Source: JAHECQ01 sp963775125 (lineage in GTDB: Bacteria > Actinomycetota > Acidimicrobiia > Acidimicrobiales > SZUA-35). Taken from it: a DNA stretch of 64,000 bases. Position 1 is the stretch's first letter. The number at the start of each line of letters is the position of its first letter. Under the pieces are notes generated by a model. The model did not search any database and was not told the DNA's origin. It was given only the letters and a program-made list of their open reading frames with translations. The DNA is taken from contig CAVZHQ010000006.1 in the NCBI GenBank assembly GCA_963775125.1, positions 62,001 through 126,000 of the forward strand, given 5' to 3'. Positions 1-8,893 of this stretch are shown piece after piece. The position numbers were made by a program, and so were the translations under genes.

Positions 1-1
1 G

Positions 2-2839
2 TGGGGTCGTGAACAATGGGAGCGCCTGGCCGATGGTCAGTTGTTCGACGGCATGGAGTCGTGGCTGCCCTGGCTGACCGACGAGTCCAGGGTCTTGCCC
101 GATCTGCTTCGGGCCGATGCCCAAGTCGTGTTGGTCGAGCCGCGGCGTATGCGGGACCGAGCAGCAGACCTGCTGGCCGAAGAGGCTGACTTGGCGATCA
201 GCCTGGCCAGGACGTGGGGCGCCTTGGCCGAGGGCCAGAACGGCGACGCAAACGGCGATCCGCTGCCGCGGTTGCATCAACCTTTCGATCGACTCCTCAC
301 CCACAACACCGCACCCGTGGTCACCATCACCGCCATACCCGAGAGCCCGGAGGTGGCGGTGCTGGCCGCGTCAGGCTGGGAAGCGCCGGGCGAGCCGCTC
401 GCCGCGCACCTCCAGCAGGTGATGAACTCGGGTGGTCGTCTGATCGTTGCTGCGGCCGGTGTCGGGTCGGCCGACCGGACCGGTGATCTGCTGGCCGGCT
501 GGGGCCTGCACCCGGCCCGACACGGCGAGTCGATGCCGGCCGTGTTCACCCCAGGTGGGCACCTGGTCGTCGCCGGTCTGGAGCGTGGGTTCTCACTGCC
601 GTCGGTCGGGCTGCACATCATCACCGAGGGCGAGCTGACGGGGCGGCGGCGGGCCCACCGACGGGCGAGGCCCCGCAAGCGTCAGAGCGAAGGCTTCTTC
701 GACGACCTGTCGCCCGGTTCCTACGTGGTCCATCATCAGCACGGCGTCGGGCGATTCGCCGGCATGGTGAAACGGGCGATCGGAGGTCACGAACGTGACT
801 ACCTCCTGATCGACTATCGGGGCGACGACAAGCTCTACGTCCCGTCCGACCAGATCGACCTCATCCGCCACTACACCGGCGGCGATTCGCCGTCCTTGCA
901 TCGCCTCGGCGGGTCCGATTTCGCCAAGGCCAAGGCCAAGGTGCGGTCGGAGGTGGCCGAGGTCGCACAAGAGTTGGTGGTGCTCTACCAGCAACGCCTG
1001 TCGACGCAGGGCATCGTGTCCGAGCCGGACACGCCGTGGCAGGACGAGCTGGCCGGGTCCTTCCCGTTCGAGCTCACGCCCGACCAGGCCTCGGCCATCG
1101 TGGCAACCAAGCTGGACATGGAACAGCCGGCACCGATGGACCGGCTCGTCGTCGGCGATGTCGGATTCGGAAAGACCGAGGTGGCGGTGCAGGCCGCGTT
1201 CAAGGCAGTGCAGAGCGGACGTCAGGTCGCGGTGCTCGTTCCGACCACGTTGCTGGCCCAGCAGCACTACGCCACCTTCAGCGATCGGTACGCGCCGTAC
1301 CCCGTCCGGGTCGAGGTCCTCAGTCGGTTCCTCACCACGGCGCAGGCCAAAGCGGTGGTGGCGGCCACCGCGGCTGGGCAGGTCGACGTGCTCATCGGGA
1401 CGCATCGGATGTTGAGCGAGGACGTGAAGTTCCCCAACCTCGGGTTGCTCATCGTCGACGAGGAGCAACGGTTCGGCGTCAGCCACAAGGAGGCCATCAA
1501 GCAGTTCAAGGCCGACATCGACGTGCTGACGCTGACCGCCACGCCCATTCCCCGCACCCTCGAGATGAGCCTGACCGGTATCCGTGACCTCTCGGTTCTC
1601 AATACCCCGCCGGCCGATCGCCAACCGATCCTGACGTACGTCGGCGACTACGACGAGCGAGCCGTCGCCGAGGCCCTGCGTCGGGAGCTGCTGCGAGAGG
1701 GCCAGGTCTTCTTCGTGCACAACCGCGTGCAGAGCATCGAGAAAACCGCAGCCGACATCCGCAACCTCGTGCCCGAAGCCCGCGTTGCGGTAGCCCACGG
1801 TCAGATGGACGAAGGCAGCCTGGAGAAGGTGGTCATCGACTTCTGGGAAGGCCAGTACGACGTGCTGGTGTGCACCACGATCATCGAGTCGGGCATCGAC
1901 ATGCCGACGGTCAACACGCTCGTCGTCGACCGCGCCGAGCTGCTCGGCCTCGGCCAGTTGCATCAGCTCCGGGGCCGCGTCGGTCGATCGGGAAGTCGAG
2001 CATACGCCTACTTGTTCACCCGTCCGGACGCCTCCCTCACCGAGGAGGCCTACGAACGCCTCCGCACCATCGGGGAGGCGACCGAGCTGGGTGCAGGGTT
2101 CCGCATCGCCATGCGAGACCTCGAGATCCGCGGCGCCGGCAACCTCCTGGGTACCGGCCAGTCGGGCCACATCGCGGCCGTCGGGTACGACCTGTACTGC
2201 CAGATGGTCAACGAGGCCGTCGCCGAGCTGAACGGCACCCCGGTCGAGAAGCCGGTCGACATCAAGCTCGATCTCCCTGTCGATGCCAACCTGCCGGCCG
2301 ACTACGTGAGCGACGAACGCCAGCGACTCGAGGCATACCGCCGGCTTGCCAACGTCGCCACCCGCAGCGAGGTCGAGGACATCCGTACCGAATGGGAGGA
2401 CCGCTACGGTCCCGTCCCTCCCCTGGCCGAGCGTCTGCTGGAGGTCGCGCTGCTGCGGGCCGAATTCGTCCGCCTCGGTATCCGCGACCTGGTTGTGGTG
2501 AAGGGGCCCGGCTTCGGCAAGCCGGAATGGATCGCCAAGATGGGTCCGGTGCAGATGAAGATGTCGCAGGAAGTCCGCTTCGAGCGCCTGTTCAAGGACG
2601 GCGTCTGGAAGCCCCGAGAGTACGACCATGAAGGTGGCGAGGTGCAGTTCGGCCTCAAACGCAAGACCAGCCTCGCCCCCGACATCATCACCTTCCTCGA
2701 AACGCTGTTCCCCCCGTTCTGCAAGACCCGCCGCCCCCGGAGGGGGGCGGCGAGCTTGCAGAACGGAGGGGAGGTGGTTGAGGCTTGCAGTTGCATCAGG
2801 CATCTGCGTGCCGCTGACGAATCGAGGATCTCTTCATGA
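2..2839 (+). CDS. mfd: Transcription-repair coupling factor Mfd (5' end outside window)
   Basis: Mfd is a DNA translocase that removes RNA polymerase stalled at lesions and recruits UvrA. The frame is open from base 2, so the N-terminal part lies upstream of the window. In the visible part the RNA-polymerase-interaction domain (around residues 235-315) is followed by a RecG-like helicase with Walker A GDVGFGKTE (about residue 385), the DEEQ box (about 486) and TATPIPRT (about 512), then a TRCF C-terminal domain. The normal protein should end soon after FLETLFPP. Here the frame runs on through a palindromic repeat, adding about 40 residues (FCKTRRPRRGAAS...) before a TGA that overlaps the next ATG. 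The extension looks like read-through of inserted repeat DNA. Family assignment is certain. Confidence 0.97.
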   Translation, partial: WGREQWERLADGQLFDGMESWLPWLTDESRVLPDLLRADAQVVLVEPRRMRDRAADLLAEEADLAISLARTWGALAEGQNGDANGDPLPRLHQPFDRLLTHNTAPVVTITAIPESPEVAVLAASGWEAPGEPLAAHLQQVMNSGGRLIVAAAGVGSADRTGDLLAGWGLHPARHGESMPAVFTPGGHLVVAGLERGFSLPSVGLHIITEGELTGRRRAHRRARPRKRQSEGFFDDLSPGSYVVHHQHGVGRFAGMVKRAIGGHERDYLLIDYRGDDKLYVPSDQIDLIRHYTGGDSPSLHRLGGSDFAKAKAKVRSEVAEVAQELVVLYQQRLSTQGIVSEPDTPWQDELAGSFPFELTPDQASAIVATKLDMEQPAPMDRLVVGDVGFGKTEVAVQAAFKAVQSGRQVAVLVPTTLLAQQHYATFSDRYAPYPVRVEVLSRFLTTAQAKAVVAATAAGQVDVLIGTHRMLSEDVKFPNLGLLIVDEEQRFGVSHKEAIKQFKADIDVLTLTATPIPRTLEMSLTGIRDLSVLNTPPADRQPILTYVGDYDERAVAEALRRELLREGQVFFVHNRVQSIEKTAADIRNLVPEARVAVAHGQMDEGSLEKVVIDFWEGQYDVLVCTTIIESGIDMPTVNTLVVDRAELLGLGQLHQLRGRVGRSGSRAYAYLFTRPDASLTEEAYERLRTIGEATELGAGFRIAMRDLEIRGAGNLLGTGQSGHIAAVGYDLYCQMVNEAVAELNGTPVEKPVDIKLDLPVDANLPADYVSDERQRLEAYRRLANVATRSEVEDIRTEWEDRYGPVPPLAERLLEVALLRAEFVRLGIRDLVVVKGPGFGKPEWIAKMGPVQMKMSQEVRFERLFKDGVWKPREYDHEGGEVQFGLKRKTSLAPDIITFLETLFPPFCKTRRPRRGAASLQNGGEVVEACSCIRHLRAADESRISS
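2714..2790. repeat. Palindromic repeat element, copy 1 (inside 3' end of mfd)
   Basis: GTTCTGCAAG (2716-2725) and CTTGCAGAAC (2755-2764) form perfect 10-bp arms around a GC-rich inner stem (CCGCCCCC/GGGGGCGG), giving a nearly continuous hairpin from 2714 to 2766. A further half-arm CTTGCAG lies at 2784-2790. The same unit, including the sequence after the hairpin (GGAGG.GGTGG..G.AGCTTGCAG), recurs at 4535-4612. The copy is translated in frame as the tail of Mfd. It resembles REP-type elements; no transposase is nearby. Confidence 0.8.
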
Positions 2840-4476
2840 CCACTTCCGACAGCACTTCCAGTGATCCGGTCGGTGCCCTGGACCACGACCTGATCATCAT
2901 CGGCGCAGGACTTTCGGGGATCTACCAGCTGTATCGGGCGAAGGAGATGGGGCTGAACGTCACCGTGCTCGAGGCCGCCGACGGGCTGGGGGGTACTTGG
3001 TATCACAACCGCTATCCCGGTTGCCGATTCGACTCCGAGAGCTACACGTACGGGTACTCGTTCTCCGAGGAACTCCTCGACGAATGGGACTGGAGCGAAC
3101 ACTTCTCTTCCCAGCCCGAGAACCTCCGCTACCTCAATCACGTGGCCGACAAATTCGACCTTCGGCGTCACATGCAGTTCGGCGCCAAGGTGCTCGCCTG
3201 TCGCTTCGACGAGGCCTCGTCGACCTGGACGGTCGAACTGCATGACGGGCGGATGCTTCGCAGCCGATTCGTCGTGACTGCCGTCGGCATCCTGTCCACG
3301 CCGACGATGCCGAGGGTCGAGGGCATCGACCGGTTCAAGGGACCGTGGTTCCACACCTATGACTGGCCCCACGAGTCCATCGATCTGACCGGCAAGCGGG
3401 TGGCGGTGATCGGCACCGGTGCCACCGCCGTGCAGCTCATCCCGAGGGTGGCCGAAACGGCCGGTGAACTCTTCGTTTTCCAGCGGCACCCCAACTGGTG
3501 TGCGCCGCTCCACAACAGTCCGATCTCGACCGAGGAGATGGCCGACATCCGATCCCGCTATGCCGAGATCTTCGAGTTGTGCACGAAGACGCCGGGCGGT
3601 TTCATCCACCGAGCCGACCGACGCAACCTGGCCGACGTGCCCGAGGCCGAGCGGTACGCCTTCTTCGAGGAGCTGTACGCCTCGTCGGGCTTCCGCATCT
3701 GGCAGGGAAACTTTCGAGATGTCCTGATGCGCGAAGAGGCCAACGAGGAGTTCAGCGCGTTCGTGGCCGGCAAGATCCGTGAGCGGGTGAACGATCCGGT
3801 CCTCGCCGAGAAGCTGGTCCCCAAGGACCACGGGTTCGGCACACGACGCGTCCCGATGGAGACCGGATATTACGAGGCCTACAACCGCCCGAACGTCCAT
3901 CTCGTCGACCTGAACGAGACGCCGATCTCGTCGATCACCGAGACCGGAGTCCAGACGTCGGACCACCTCTACGAGGTCGACGTGATCGTGTACGCGACCG
4001 GCTTCGACGCAGTCACCGGAGCGTTCGACGCCATCGAGTTCGTCGGCGTCGGCGGCCAGACGCTGCGGGAGAAGTGGGCGAAGGGCCCAGTGACCTACCT
4101 GGGCATCCAGGCGGCCGGGTTTCCCAACCTGTTGATGGTGGCCGGGCCGCAAGCCGGCTCGGGCTTCACCAACTTCGGGCGCGGCATCGAGGAGGCCGTC
4201 GACTGGTTGACCGCGCTCTTCGAACACCTCCGGGCGGAGGGGACCATCAGGGTCGACACGACCCCAGAGGCCGAGCAGGAATGGGTGCAGCACGTCCGTG
4301 ACATGTACGACCTCGTCCTCCTCGGCAAGGTCAAGTCGTGGTTCACGGGTTACAACTCGAACCTGGACGACCGTGACGAAATGCGCCCCGTGGCCTACAA
4401 CGGCGGCGCGCCCCGCTACCGGATGCGCCTCGCCGAAGTCGCCGACAAGGGCTACGAAGGCTTCGTCCTCGCCTGA
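2836..4476 (+). CDS. Flavin-containing (Baeyer-Villiger type) monooxygenase
   Basis: A 546-residue FAD- and NADPH-dependent monooxygenase of the cyclohexanone/phenylacetone monooxygenase type, which inserts oxygen next to a ketone. The sequence has an N-terminal FAD Rossmann motif GAGLSGI (about residue 23), the Baeyer-Villiger fingerprint FKGPWFHTYDWP (about 164-175) and the NADP Rossmann motif GTGATAVQ (about 192). The ATG overlaps the mfd stop (ATGA), so it may be translationally coupled to it, although no functional link is obvious. The physiological ketone substrate cannot be told from sequence. Steroid- or alicyclic-ketone-type monooxygenases are common in actinobacteria, and the neighbouring SDR and LLM genes suit a catabolic role. 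Confidence 0.92.
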   Translation: MTTSDSTSSDPVGALDHDLIIIGAGLSGIYQLYRAKEMGLNVTVLEAADGLGGTWYHNRYPGCRFDSESYTYGYSFSEELLDEWDWSEHFSSQPENLRYLNHVADKFDLRRHMQFGAKVLACRFDEASSTWTVELHDGRMLRSRFVVTAVGILSTPTMPRVEGIDRFKGPWFHTYDWPHESIDLTGKRVAVIGTGATAVQLIPRVAETAGELFVFQRHPNWCAPLHNSPISTEEMADIRSRYAEIFELCTKTPGGFIHRADRRNLADVPEAERYAFFEELYASSGFRIWQGNFRDVLMREEANEEFSAFVAGKIRERVNDPVLAEKLVPKDHGFGTRRVPMETGYYEAYNRPNVHLVDLNETPISSITETGVQTSDHLYEVDVIVYATGFDAVTGAFDAIEFVGVGGQTLREKWAKGPVTYLGIQAAGFPNLLMVAGPQAGSGFTNFGRGIEEAVDWLTALFEHLRAEGTIRVDTTPEAEQEWVQHVRDMYDLVLLGKVKSWFTGYNSNLDDRDEMRPVAYNGGAPRYRMRLAEVADKGYEGFVLA

Positions 4477-4503
4477 GCAGCGTTCAATCAGCGTCTCACC
4501 AGC

Positions 4504-4612
4504 TCGTTCTGCACGACCAGCGCTACCCAGCCCCGTTCTGCAAGACCCGCCCCCCCGGAGGGGGGCGGCGGGCTTGCAGAACGGAGCTGAGGTGGCTGGA
4601 GCTTGCAGAACG
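4504..4612. repeat. Palindromic repeat element, copy 2 (intergenic)
   Basis: The core hairpin has arms GTTCTGCAAG (4535-4544) and CTTGCAGAAC (4573-4582) around CCCGCCCCCC/GGGGGGCGG. A second, outer pair of half-arms, GTTCTGCACG near 4506 and CTTGCAGAAC at 4602-4611, nests around it. It lies in the ~210-bp gap between the monooxygenase stop (4476) and the DUF169 start (4687). Close similarity to the mfd copy over about 75 bp shows it is a dispersed element, not just a terminator, though in this position it could also act as one. Confidence 0.8.
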
Positions 4613-4686
4613 CTGGTGGCGGGGGTCGGTGGCGGGGGTTCTCGGTGGGTTGGCCGGGGGTTCGGTGGGGAATTAGGGTCGCGGAC

Positions 4687-5491
4687 GTGAGCGAACCTAC
4701 GACTACCGAACAATCCGTCCACCTCGCTGGGGCGCCGATCGACTGGAACAAGACGGTCGACGACCTCAACCGGCTGTTGCGGCTGCGGACCACGCCCATC
4801 GGCATGAAGATGTTCGAGACCCGGGAGGAGATGGAGGCCATCCCCAAGATCCGACGTCCGAAGGACATCCACACCACCGACCAGATCGTCGGGATGGCGT
4901 GTCGGCTCAACTGGACCGTCGGTATCACCGTCGACGATCTCGTCGGCGCCCAGTGCGGGGCGGTGCTGGGCCTGCATCCTCGCGACGACGACTGGCTGTC
5001 GGGGTCACGCATGAAAGGCGTCTGGTTCGAGACGCTCGAAGACTCGGCCGCCCACCAAGAAGCCATGCACACCGTGCCCTTCGGTCAGTACCAGGCGATG
5101 GCGGTGTCGCCGCTCACGACCGGTCGGCTCGATCCGCCCGACATCTGCCTCATCTACGCCACACCGGCGCAGATGATCCTGCTCATCAACGGTCTGCAGT
5201 GGTCGGGATACAAGAACTTCGAGTGGGGCTGCGTCGGTGAGTCGGCGTGCGCCGACTCGTGGGGTCGAGCGCTGAAACTCCGAGAGCCGAGCGTGTCGAT
5301 TCCGTGCTTCGCCGAGCGTCGCTACGGCGGCGTGCAGGACGACGAGCTGCTCATGGCCACGCCGCCGGAGTTCTTGCCAAAGGCCATCGCCGGCCTCGAG
5401 GCCCTCTCCCGCAACGGCTTGCGTTATCCGATCCCGAACTACGGCGTCCAGGCCGACGCGCGCGGCCGGGCTCGGTGTCAGCTATGGCTGA
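4687..5491 (+). CDS. DUF169 domain protein (one frame break near the 3' end)
   Basis: About 267 residues of the DUF169 family, whose function is unknown. The match runs from the GTG at 4687 through the conserved C-terminal signature YPIPNYGVQADAR. At about 5462 the frame breaks: skipping one base in the GC run restores the expected ending AGLGVSYG followed by TGA at 5489-5491, eight bases into the next gene. Without the correction the frame runs on into nonsense overlapping the SDR gene. An ATG-like start further upstream was rejected because it would translate the palindromic repeat. Its operon partners are an SDR, an LLM oxidoreductase and a carboxylase subunit. No catalytic motif is recognised. 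Confidence 0.82.
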
Positions 5492-6362
5492 TCCAGTGCT
5501 GGATGATCCAGTGCCGGCTGATCCGTCGACCGGCCGACTCGACGGCCGAGTTGCCATCGTCACCGGAGGCGCCTCGGGCATCGGCGCTGCGACCGTCGAG
5601 CGATTCGTGGCCGAGGGCGCCAAGGTGCTGGTGGCCGACCTCGACACCGACAAGGCCGACGCTCTCGTCGGTCGTCTCGGGTCGAGTACTGCGTTCCTTC
5701 GGACGGACGTCTCGAAGGAAGGTGACGTTGCCGCCATGGTGTCCGAGGCGGTCGACCGATTCGGGCGCCTCGACGTGCTGTTCAACAACGCCGGGTTCGG
5801 CGGAGCGCTCGGTCCGATCGCGCAGACCTCGGTCGACGACTACGACCTCACGTTCGACGTGCTGCTCAAGTCGGTCTTCCTCGGCGTGAAGTACGCGGCG
5901 CCGATCCTGATGGAGCAGGGGAGCGGCAGCGTCATCAACACCGCGTCGGTTGCCGGTCTCCGCTCGGGCTACGCCCCGCACCTCTACTCGGTCGCCAAGG
6001 CCGCGGTCATCGCCATGACCAAGACGTTCGCGCTCGAATTGGCCGATGGTCACGTTCGCTGCAACGCCATCTGCCCGGGGTTCATCGCCACTCCATTGGC
6101 GTTCGGCCGGCCCGACGCCACCGACGAGCAGATCGACAAGATGCGGGTGCGCAGCGAAGGCGCCCAGCCCCTCGGCCGAGTGGGTGAGCCGTCCGACATC
6201 GCCAACATGGCGGTGTTCCTTGCGTCCGACGAGTCGATCTGGATCACGGGCCAGGAGTTCGCGGTCGACGGTGGCTTCTCGGTCGGCCCCGCGTGGTCGT
6301 CGTGGCCCGAACCCTTCCGCACCCACCGTCCCATCCGTCATCACCGCCCACCCGACCGCTGA
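5484..6362 (+). CDS. Short-chain dehydrogenase/reductase (SDR)
   Basis: A classical NAD(P)-dependent SDR of about 292 residues. The glycine motif TGGASGIG is near residue 29, NNAG near 105, and the catalytic Ser with YSVAK near 170, all intact. The family oxidises or reduces alcohol/ketone groups; the substrate is unknown. The start is the ATG at 5484, overlapping the corrected DUF169 stop. The N-terminus before the fold consists of three 15-bp repeat units (5487-5531) encoding ADPVL/DDPVP/ADPST, unusual for this family. The C-terminus carries an extra ~25-residue basic, proline-rich tail. It probably forms one operon with the following LLM oxidoreductase (9-bp gap). Confidence 0.9.
   Translation: MADPVLDDPVPADPSTGRLDGRVAIVTGGASGIGAATVERFVAEGAKVLVADLDTDKADALVGRLGSSTAFLRTDVSKEGDVAAMVSEAVDRFGRLDVLFNNAGFGGALGPIAQTSVDDYDLTFDVLLKSVFLGVKYAAPILMEQGSGSVINTASVAGLRSGYAPHLYSVAKAAVIAMTKTFALELADGHVRCNAICPGFIATPLAFGRPDATDEQIDKMRVRSEGAQPLGRVGEPSDIANMAVFLASDESIWITGQEFAVDGGFSVGPAWSSWPEPFRTHRPIRHHRPPDR
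5487..5531. repeat. 15-bp tandem repeat, three units, in SDR N-terminus
   Basis: Units 5487-5501, 5502-5516 and 5517-5531 share GATCCAGTG with small changes; each encodes five residues. It is one of several loci in the window with a 15-bp period. Confidence 0.7.
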
Positions 6363-6371
6363 GGTTCTTGC

Positions 6372-7310
6372 ATGTCCACCCCGATCAAGTTGTCGGTCGA
6401 GTTCCCGAGCGTCGCGTCCCGAGAAGGTCCGGCCAAGGTCATCGAGATGGGTCAGGCCATCGAAGCGCTGGGCTACGACGAGATCGCCATCTTCGATCAC
6501 GTGGTGATGGGGTACTCGGTCCCTACCCGCCCGGACTCGATGTACCCGCCCCAGATGCCGATCCTGGAGGCGTTGACCCTGATGTCGTACTTGGCCGCGG
6601 CCACGACGACGGTCGGCTTGTCCACCGAGGTGCTGGTACTGCCGCAGCGTCAGCCGGCCCTGGTGGCCAAGCAGGTGAGCACGATCGACACCTTGTCCGG
6701 CGGTCGGGTCCGGCTGGGGATCGGCGTTGGCTGGCAGCAGTCCGAGTACGACGCACTGCACGAGAACTTCAACGACCGTGGCAAGCGGATGGACGAGGCG
6801 ATCGAGCTGCTCCGCCGGTACTGGGGCGACGACCGTATCGACTTCGAGAGCGACGCCTATCCGACCGAGGCCATGGCCATGGAACCCAAGCCGCCACAGG
6901 GTCGAGCATTGCCCCTGTGGATCGGTGGCAACGGCCCCGCGGCCATTCGCCGGGTCGCAACCGTTGGCGACGGCTGGATGGGTGGCGGGATGAGTAACGC
7001 TGCCGCCACCAAGATCGTCGGGGAGATTCGCAACCGGGCCGAAGCAGCCGGACGTGATCCGCAACAGATCGGCATGCAGATGATGTTGGCGCCGCCGCCC
7101 ACCGACGCGCAGGGAAAGCAGTTCTACGCCGACCTCGACGCGGTCAGTGCTCGGGCGTCGGAGATCGCCGGACTCGGGTTCGAATGGTTGGCTGTCAACG
7201 CGACGGCGATGTTCCAGAGCGGGTCCCGGAGTGTCGATGCGATGGTCGACCATCTGGGCCGACTTCGTGAACGGTTGGCCGCCGACCTCGATCTCGCCGG
7301 CCCCGCATGA
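6372..7310 (+). CDS. LLM-class (probably F420-dependent) oxidoreductase
   Basis: A 312-residue luciferase-like monooxygenase-fold enzyme with the typical early motif EALGYDEIAIFDHV, the central segment TLSGGRVRLGIGVGWQQSEY and LPLWIGGNGPAAIRR. These features fit the F420-dependent subfamily, which transfers hydride between F420 and organic substrates. Flavin-dependence cannot be excluded from sequence alone. The ATG at 6372 has a purine-rich GAGG nine bases upstream. Its TGA overlaps the ATG of the carboxylase gene, so the two are probably translationally coupled. Confidence 0.88.
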   Translation: MSTPIKLSVEFPSVASREGPAKVIEMGQAIEALGYDEIAIFDHVVMGYSVPTRPDSMYPPQMPILEALTLMSYLAAATTTVGLSTEVLVLPQRQPALVAKQVSTIDTLSGGRVRLGIGVGWQQSEYDALHENFNDRGKRMDEAIELLRRYWGDDRIDFESDAYPTEAMAMEPKPPQGRALPLWIGGNGPAAIRRVATVGDGWMGGGMSNAAATKIVGEIRNRAEAAGRDPQQIGMQMMLAPPPTDAQGKQFYADLDAVSARASEIAGLGFEWLAVNATAMFQSGSRSVDAMVDHLGRLRERLAADLDLAGPA

Positions 7311-8857
7311 GTTGGGAACCGGAGATCCAAGAGCTTCGCAAACGCGAGGCAATGGCCGAGGAGTTGGGTGGGCCCGACAAGGTCGAGCGCCAGCACTTCT
7401 TCGGCAAGCTCACCGTCCGTGAGCGGTTCGAGCACATCGTCGACAAGGGAACGTTCCACGAGATCGGCAAGACCGCGGGCGTCGGTACCTACGACGACGA
7501 CGGCAACCTGGTGGGGTTCACTCCCTCGAACTTCCTGTTCGGTTTGGCTGAAATCGACGGTCGCCCGGCGGTCGTTTCGGGCGACGACTTCACCGTTCGC
7601 GGCGGCTCGGCCGACGCCACCATTCCGGGCAAGCGCCTGAAGGCCGAGGGCATTGCGTACGAGATGGCTCTGCCCCACATTCGCCTCGTCGACGGCATGG
7701 GTGGCGGTGGTTCGGTCAAGACGATCGAGACTGCGGGCCGGACGTACATCCCGGAGATGAAGGGATGGGAAGTCATCGTGCAACACCTCGGCGTTGCGCC
7801 CTCGGTGTCCCTGGCCCTCGGTTCGGTGGCGGGCATCGGAGCAGCACGCGTGGCCACCTCGCACTACTCGGTCATCGTGCGTGAGACCGCCCAGATGATG
7901 ATCGCCGGACCGGCTCTGGTGAAGCACGCAGCGCTTGGCGACGTGTCGAAGGAGGAACTCGGTCACGCCAATCTCCATACCTCCAACGGCGCCATCGACG
8001 ATGCGGTCGACACCGAGGAAGAGGCCTTCTTCCGAGCCCGACAGTTCCTGTACTACCTGCCGTCGAACGTCTGGGAACTTCCTCCGACGGTCGACAGCGA
8101 CGACCCCGTCGACCGTCGAGAGGAACGACTCATCTCCGTCGTTCCGCGCAACCCACGCGGCGCCTACGACATGCGCAGCATTCTTCACGACGTCTTCGAC
8201 CTCGACTCGTTCTTCGAGATGGGCTGCAACTGGGGGCAGTCGATCATCACCGGACTTGCGCACCTCGACGGGCACCCGGTGGCGGTCTTCGCCGAAGACC
8301 CCCGGTACTTCGGCGGCGGTTGGACGGCAGACGCCAGCCGCAAGCTCATTCGCTTCGCCGATCTGGCGTCGACGTTCCACCTGCCGCTGGTCCACTTCGA
8401 AGACTGTCCCGGTTTTGTCATCGGCAAGGCATCCGAGGAGGAGGCGACCATTCGCTTCGGGTCGGCCGCGTTGGCCGCCGTCGGTCAGTCGACCGTGCCC
8501 TTCGCGTGCGTGGTCATCCGCAAAGCGTTCGGCGTTGCCGGGGCAGCCAACAACAAGGTCGGGACGCACAGCTTCCGATACGCCTGGCCGTCAGGCGACT
8601 GGGGTTCGCTGCCCATCGAAGGTGGCATCGAGGTGGCCTACAAGGCGGACCTGGCCGAGAGCGACGATCCCGAAGGCATGCTGGCCGAGATCACCGAACG
8701 ACTGAACCGCGTTCGATCACCGCACCGGGCAGCCGAGTTCTTCGAGATCGAGGAGATCATCGATCCGCGAGACACTCGGCGCTTGCTCTGTGAGTGGGTG
8801 CAGCTCGCCTACCGGACCCTCAAACCGGGGCCGAGTGCGTTCACCTACCGGCCCTGA
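7307..8857 (+). CDS. Acyl-CoA carboxylase carboxyltransferase (beta) subunit
   Basis: A 516-residue carboxyltransferase of the propionyl-/acetyl-CoA carboxylase beta family, which moves CO2 from carboxybiotin to an acyl-CoA. Both crotonase-like halves are present; features include the N-terminal segment with KLTVRERFEHIVDKGTF, the glycine-rich GMGGGGSVK and the C-terminal RKAFGVAGAANNK. Length is standard. No biotin-carboxylase (alpha) gene is next to it, so the partner must lie elsewhere. The start is the ATG at 7307, which overlaps the LLM gene stop. Substrate (acetyl-, propionyl-, methylcrotonyl- or other CoA) is not resolved. Confidence 0.9.
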   Translation: MSWEPEIQELRKREAMAEELGGPDKVERQHFFGKLTVRERFEHIVDKGTFHEIGKTAGVGTYDDDGNLVGFTPSNFLFGLAEIDGRPAVVSGDDFTVRGGSADATIPGKRLKAEGIAYEMALPHIRLVDGMGGGGSVKTIETAGRTYIPEMKGWEVIVQHLGVAPSVSLALGSVAGIGAARVATSHYSVIVRETAQMMIAGPALVKHAALGDVSKEELGHANLHTSNGAIDDAVDTEEEAFFRARQFLYYLPSNVWELPPTVDSDDPVDRREERLISVVPRNPRGAYDMRSILHDVFDLDSFFEMGCNWGQSIITGLAHLDGHPVAVFAEDPRYFGGGWTADASRKLIRFADLASTFHLPLVHFEDCPGFVIGKASEEEATIRFGSAALAAVGQSTVPFACVVIRKAFGVAGAANNKVGTHSFRYAWPSGDWGSLPIEGGIEVAYKADLAESDDPEGMLAEITERLNRVRSPHRAAEFFEIEEIIDPRDTRRLLCEWVQLAYRTLKPGPSAFTYRP

Positions 8858-8893
8858 TCCCTACCTCGACGATATTCAAACTAGGTTCGAGAA

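Noticed and set aside
2714..2790. Interpreting the palindrome at the end of mfd as a rho-independent terminator
   Set aside because: It lacks a U-tract, lies inside the coding frame and has a second dispersed copy with conserved flanks.
593..2803. Long open frame antisense to mfd (736 codons), and similar ones at 2404-4977, 5478-7352 and 11139-13061 on the minus strand
   Set aside because: They are mirror frames of well-supported genes in very GC-rich DNA; their translations are low in conserved motifs and rich in Arg, His, Gly and Asp, with no recognisable domain.
4603..4686. Earlier start for the DUF169 gene (from 4603)
   Set aside because: It would translate through the dispersed palindromic repeat region and adds no family similarity; GTG 4687 fits the family start.
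5487..5531. Short regular repeats (here and at six other places) as possible CRISPR arrays
   Set aside because: Units are directly abutting 15-bp tandem copies without spacers, often in coding frame, and no cas gene is present.
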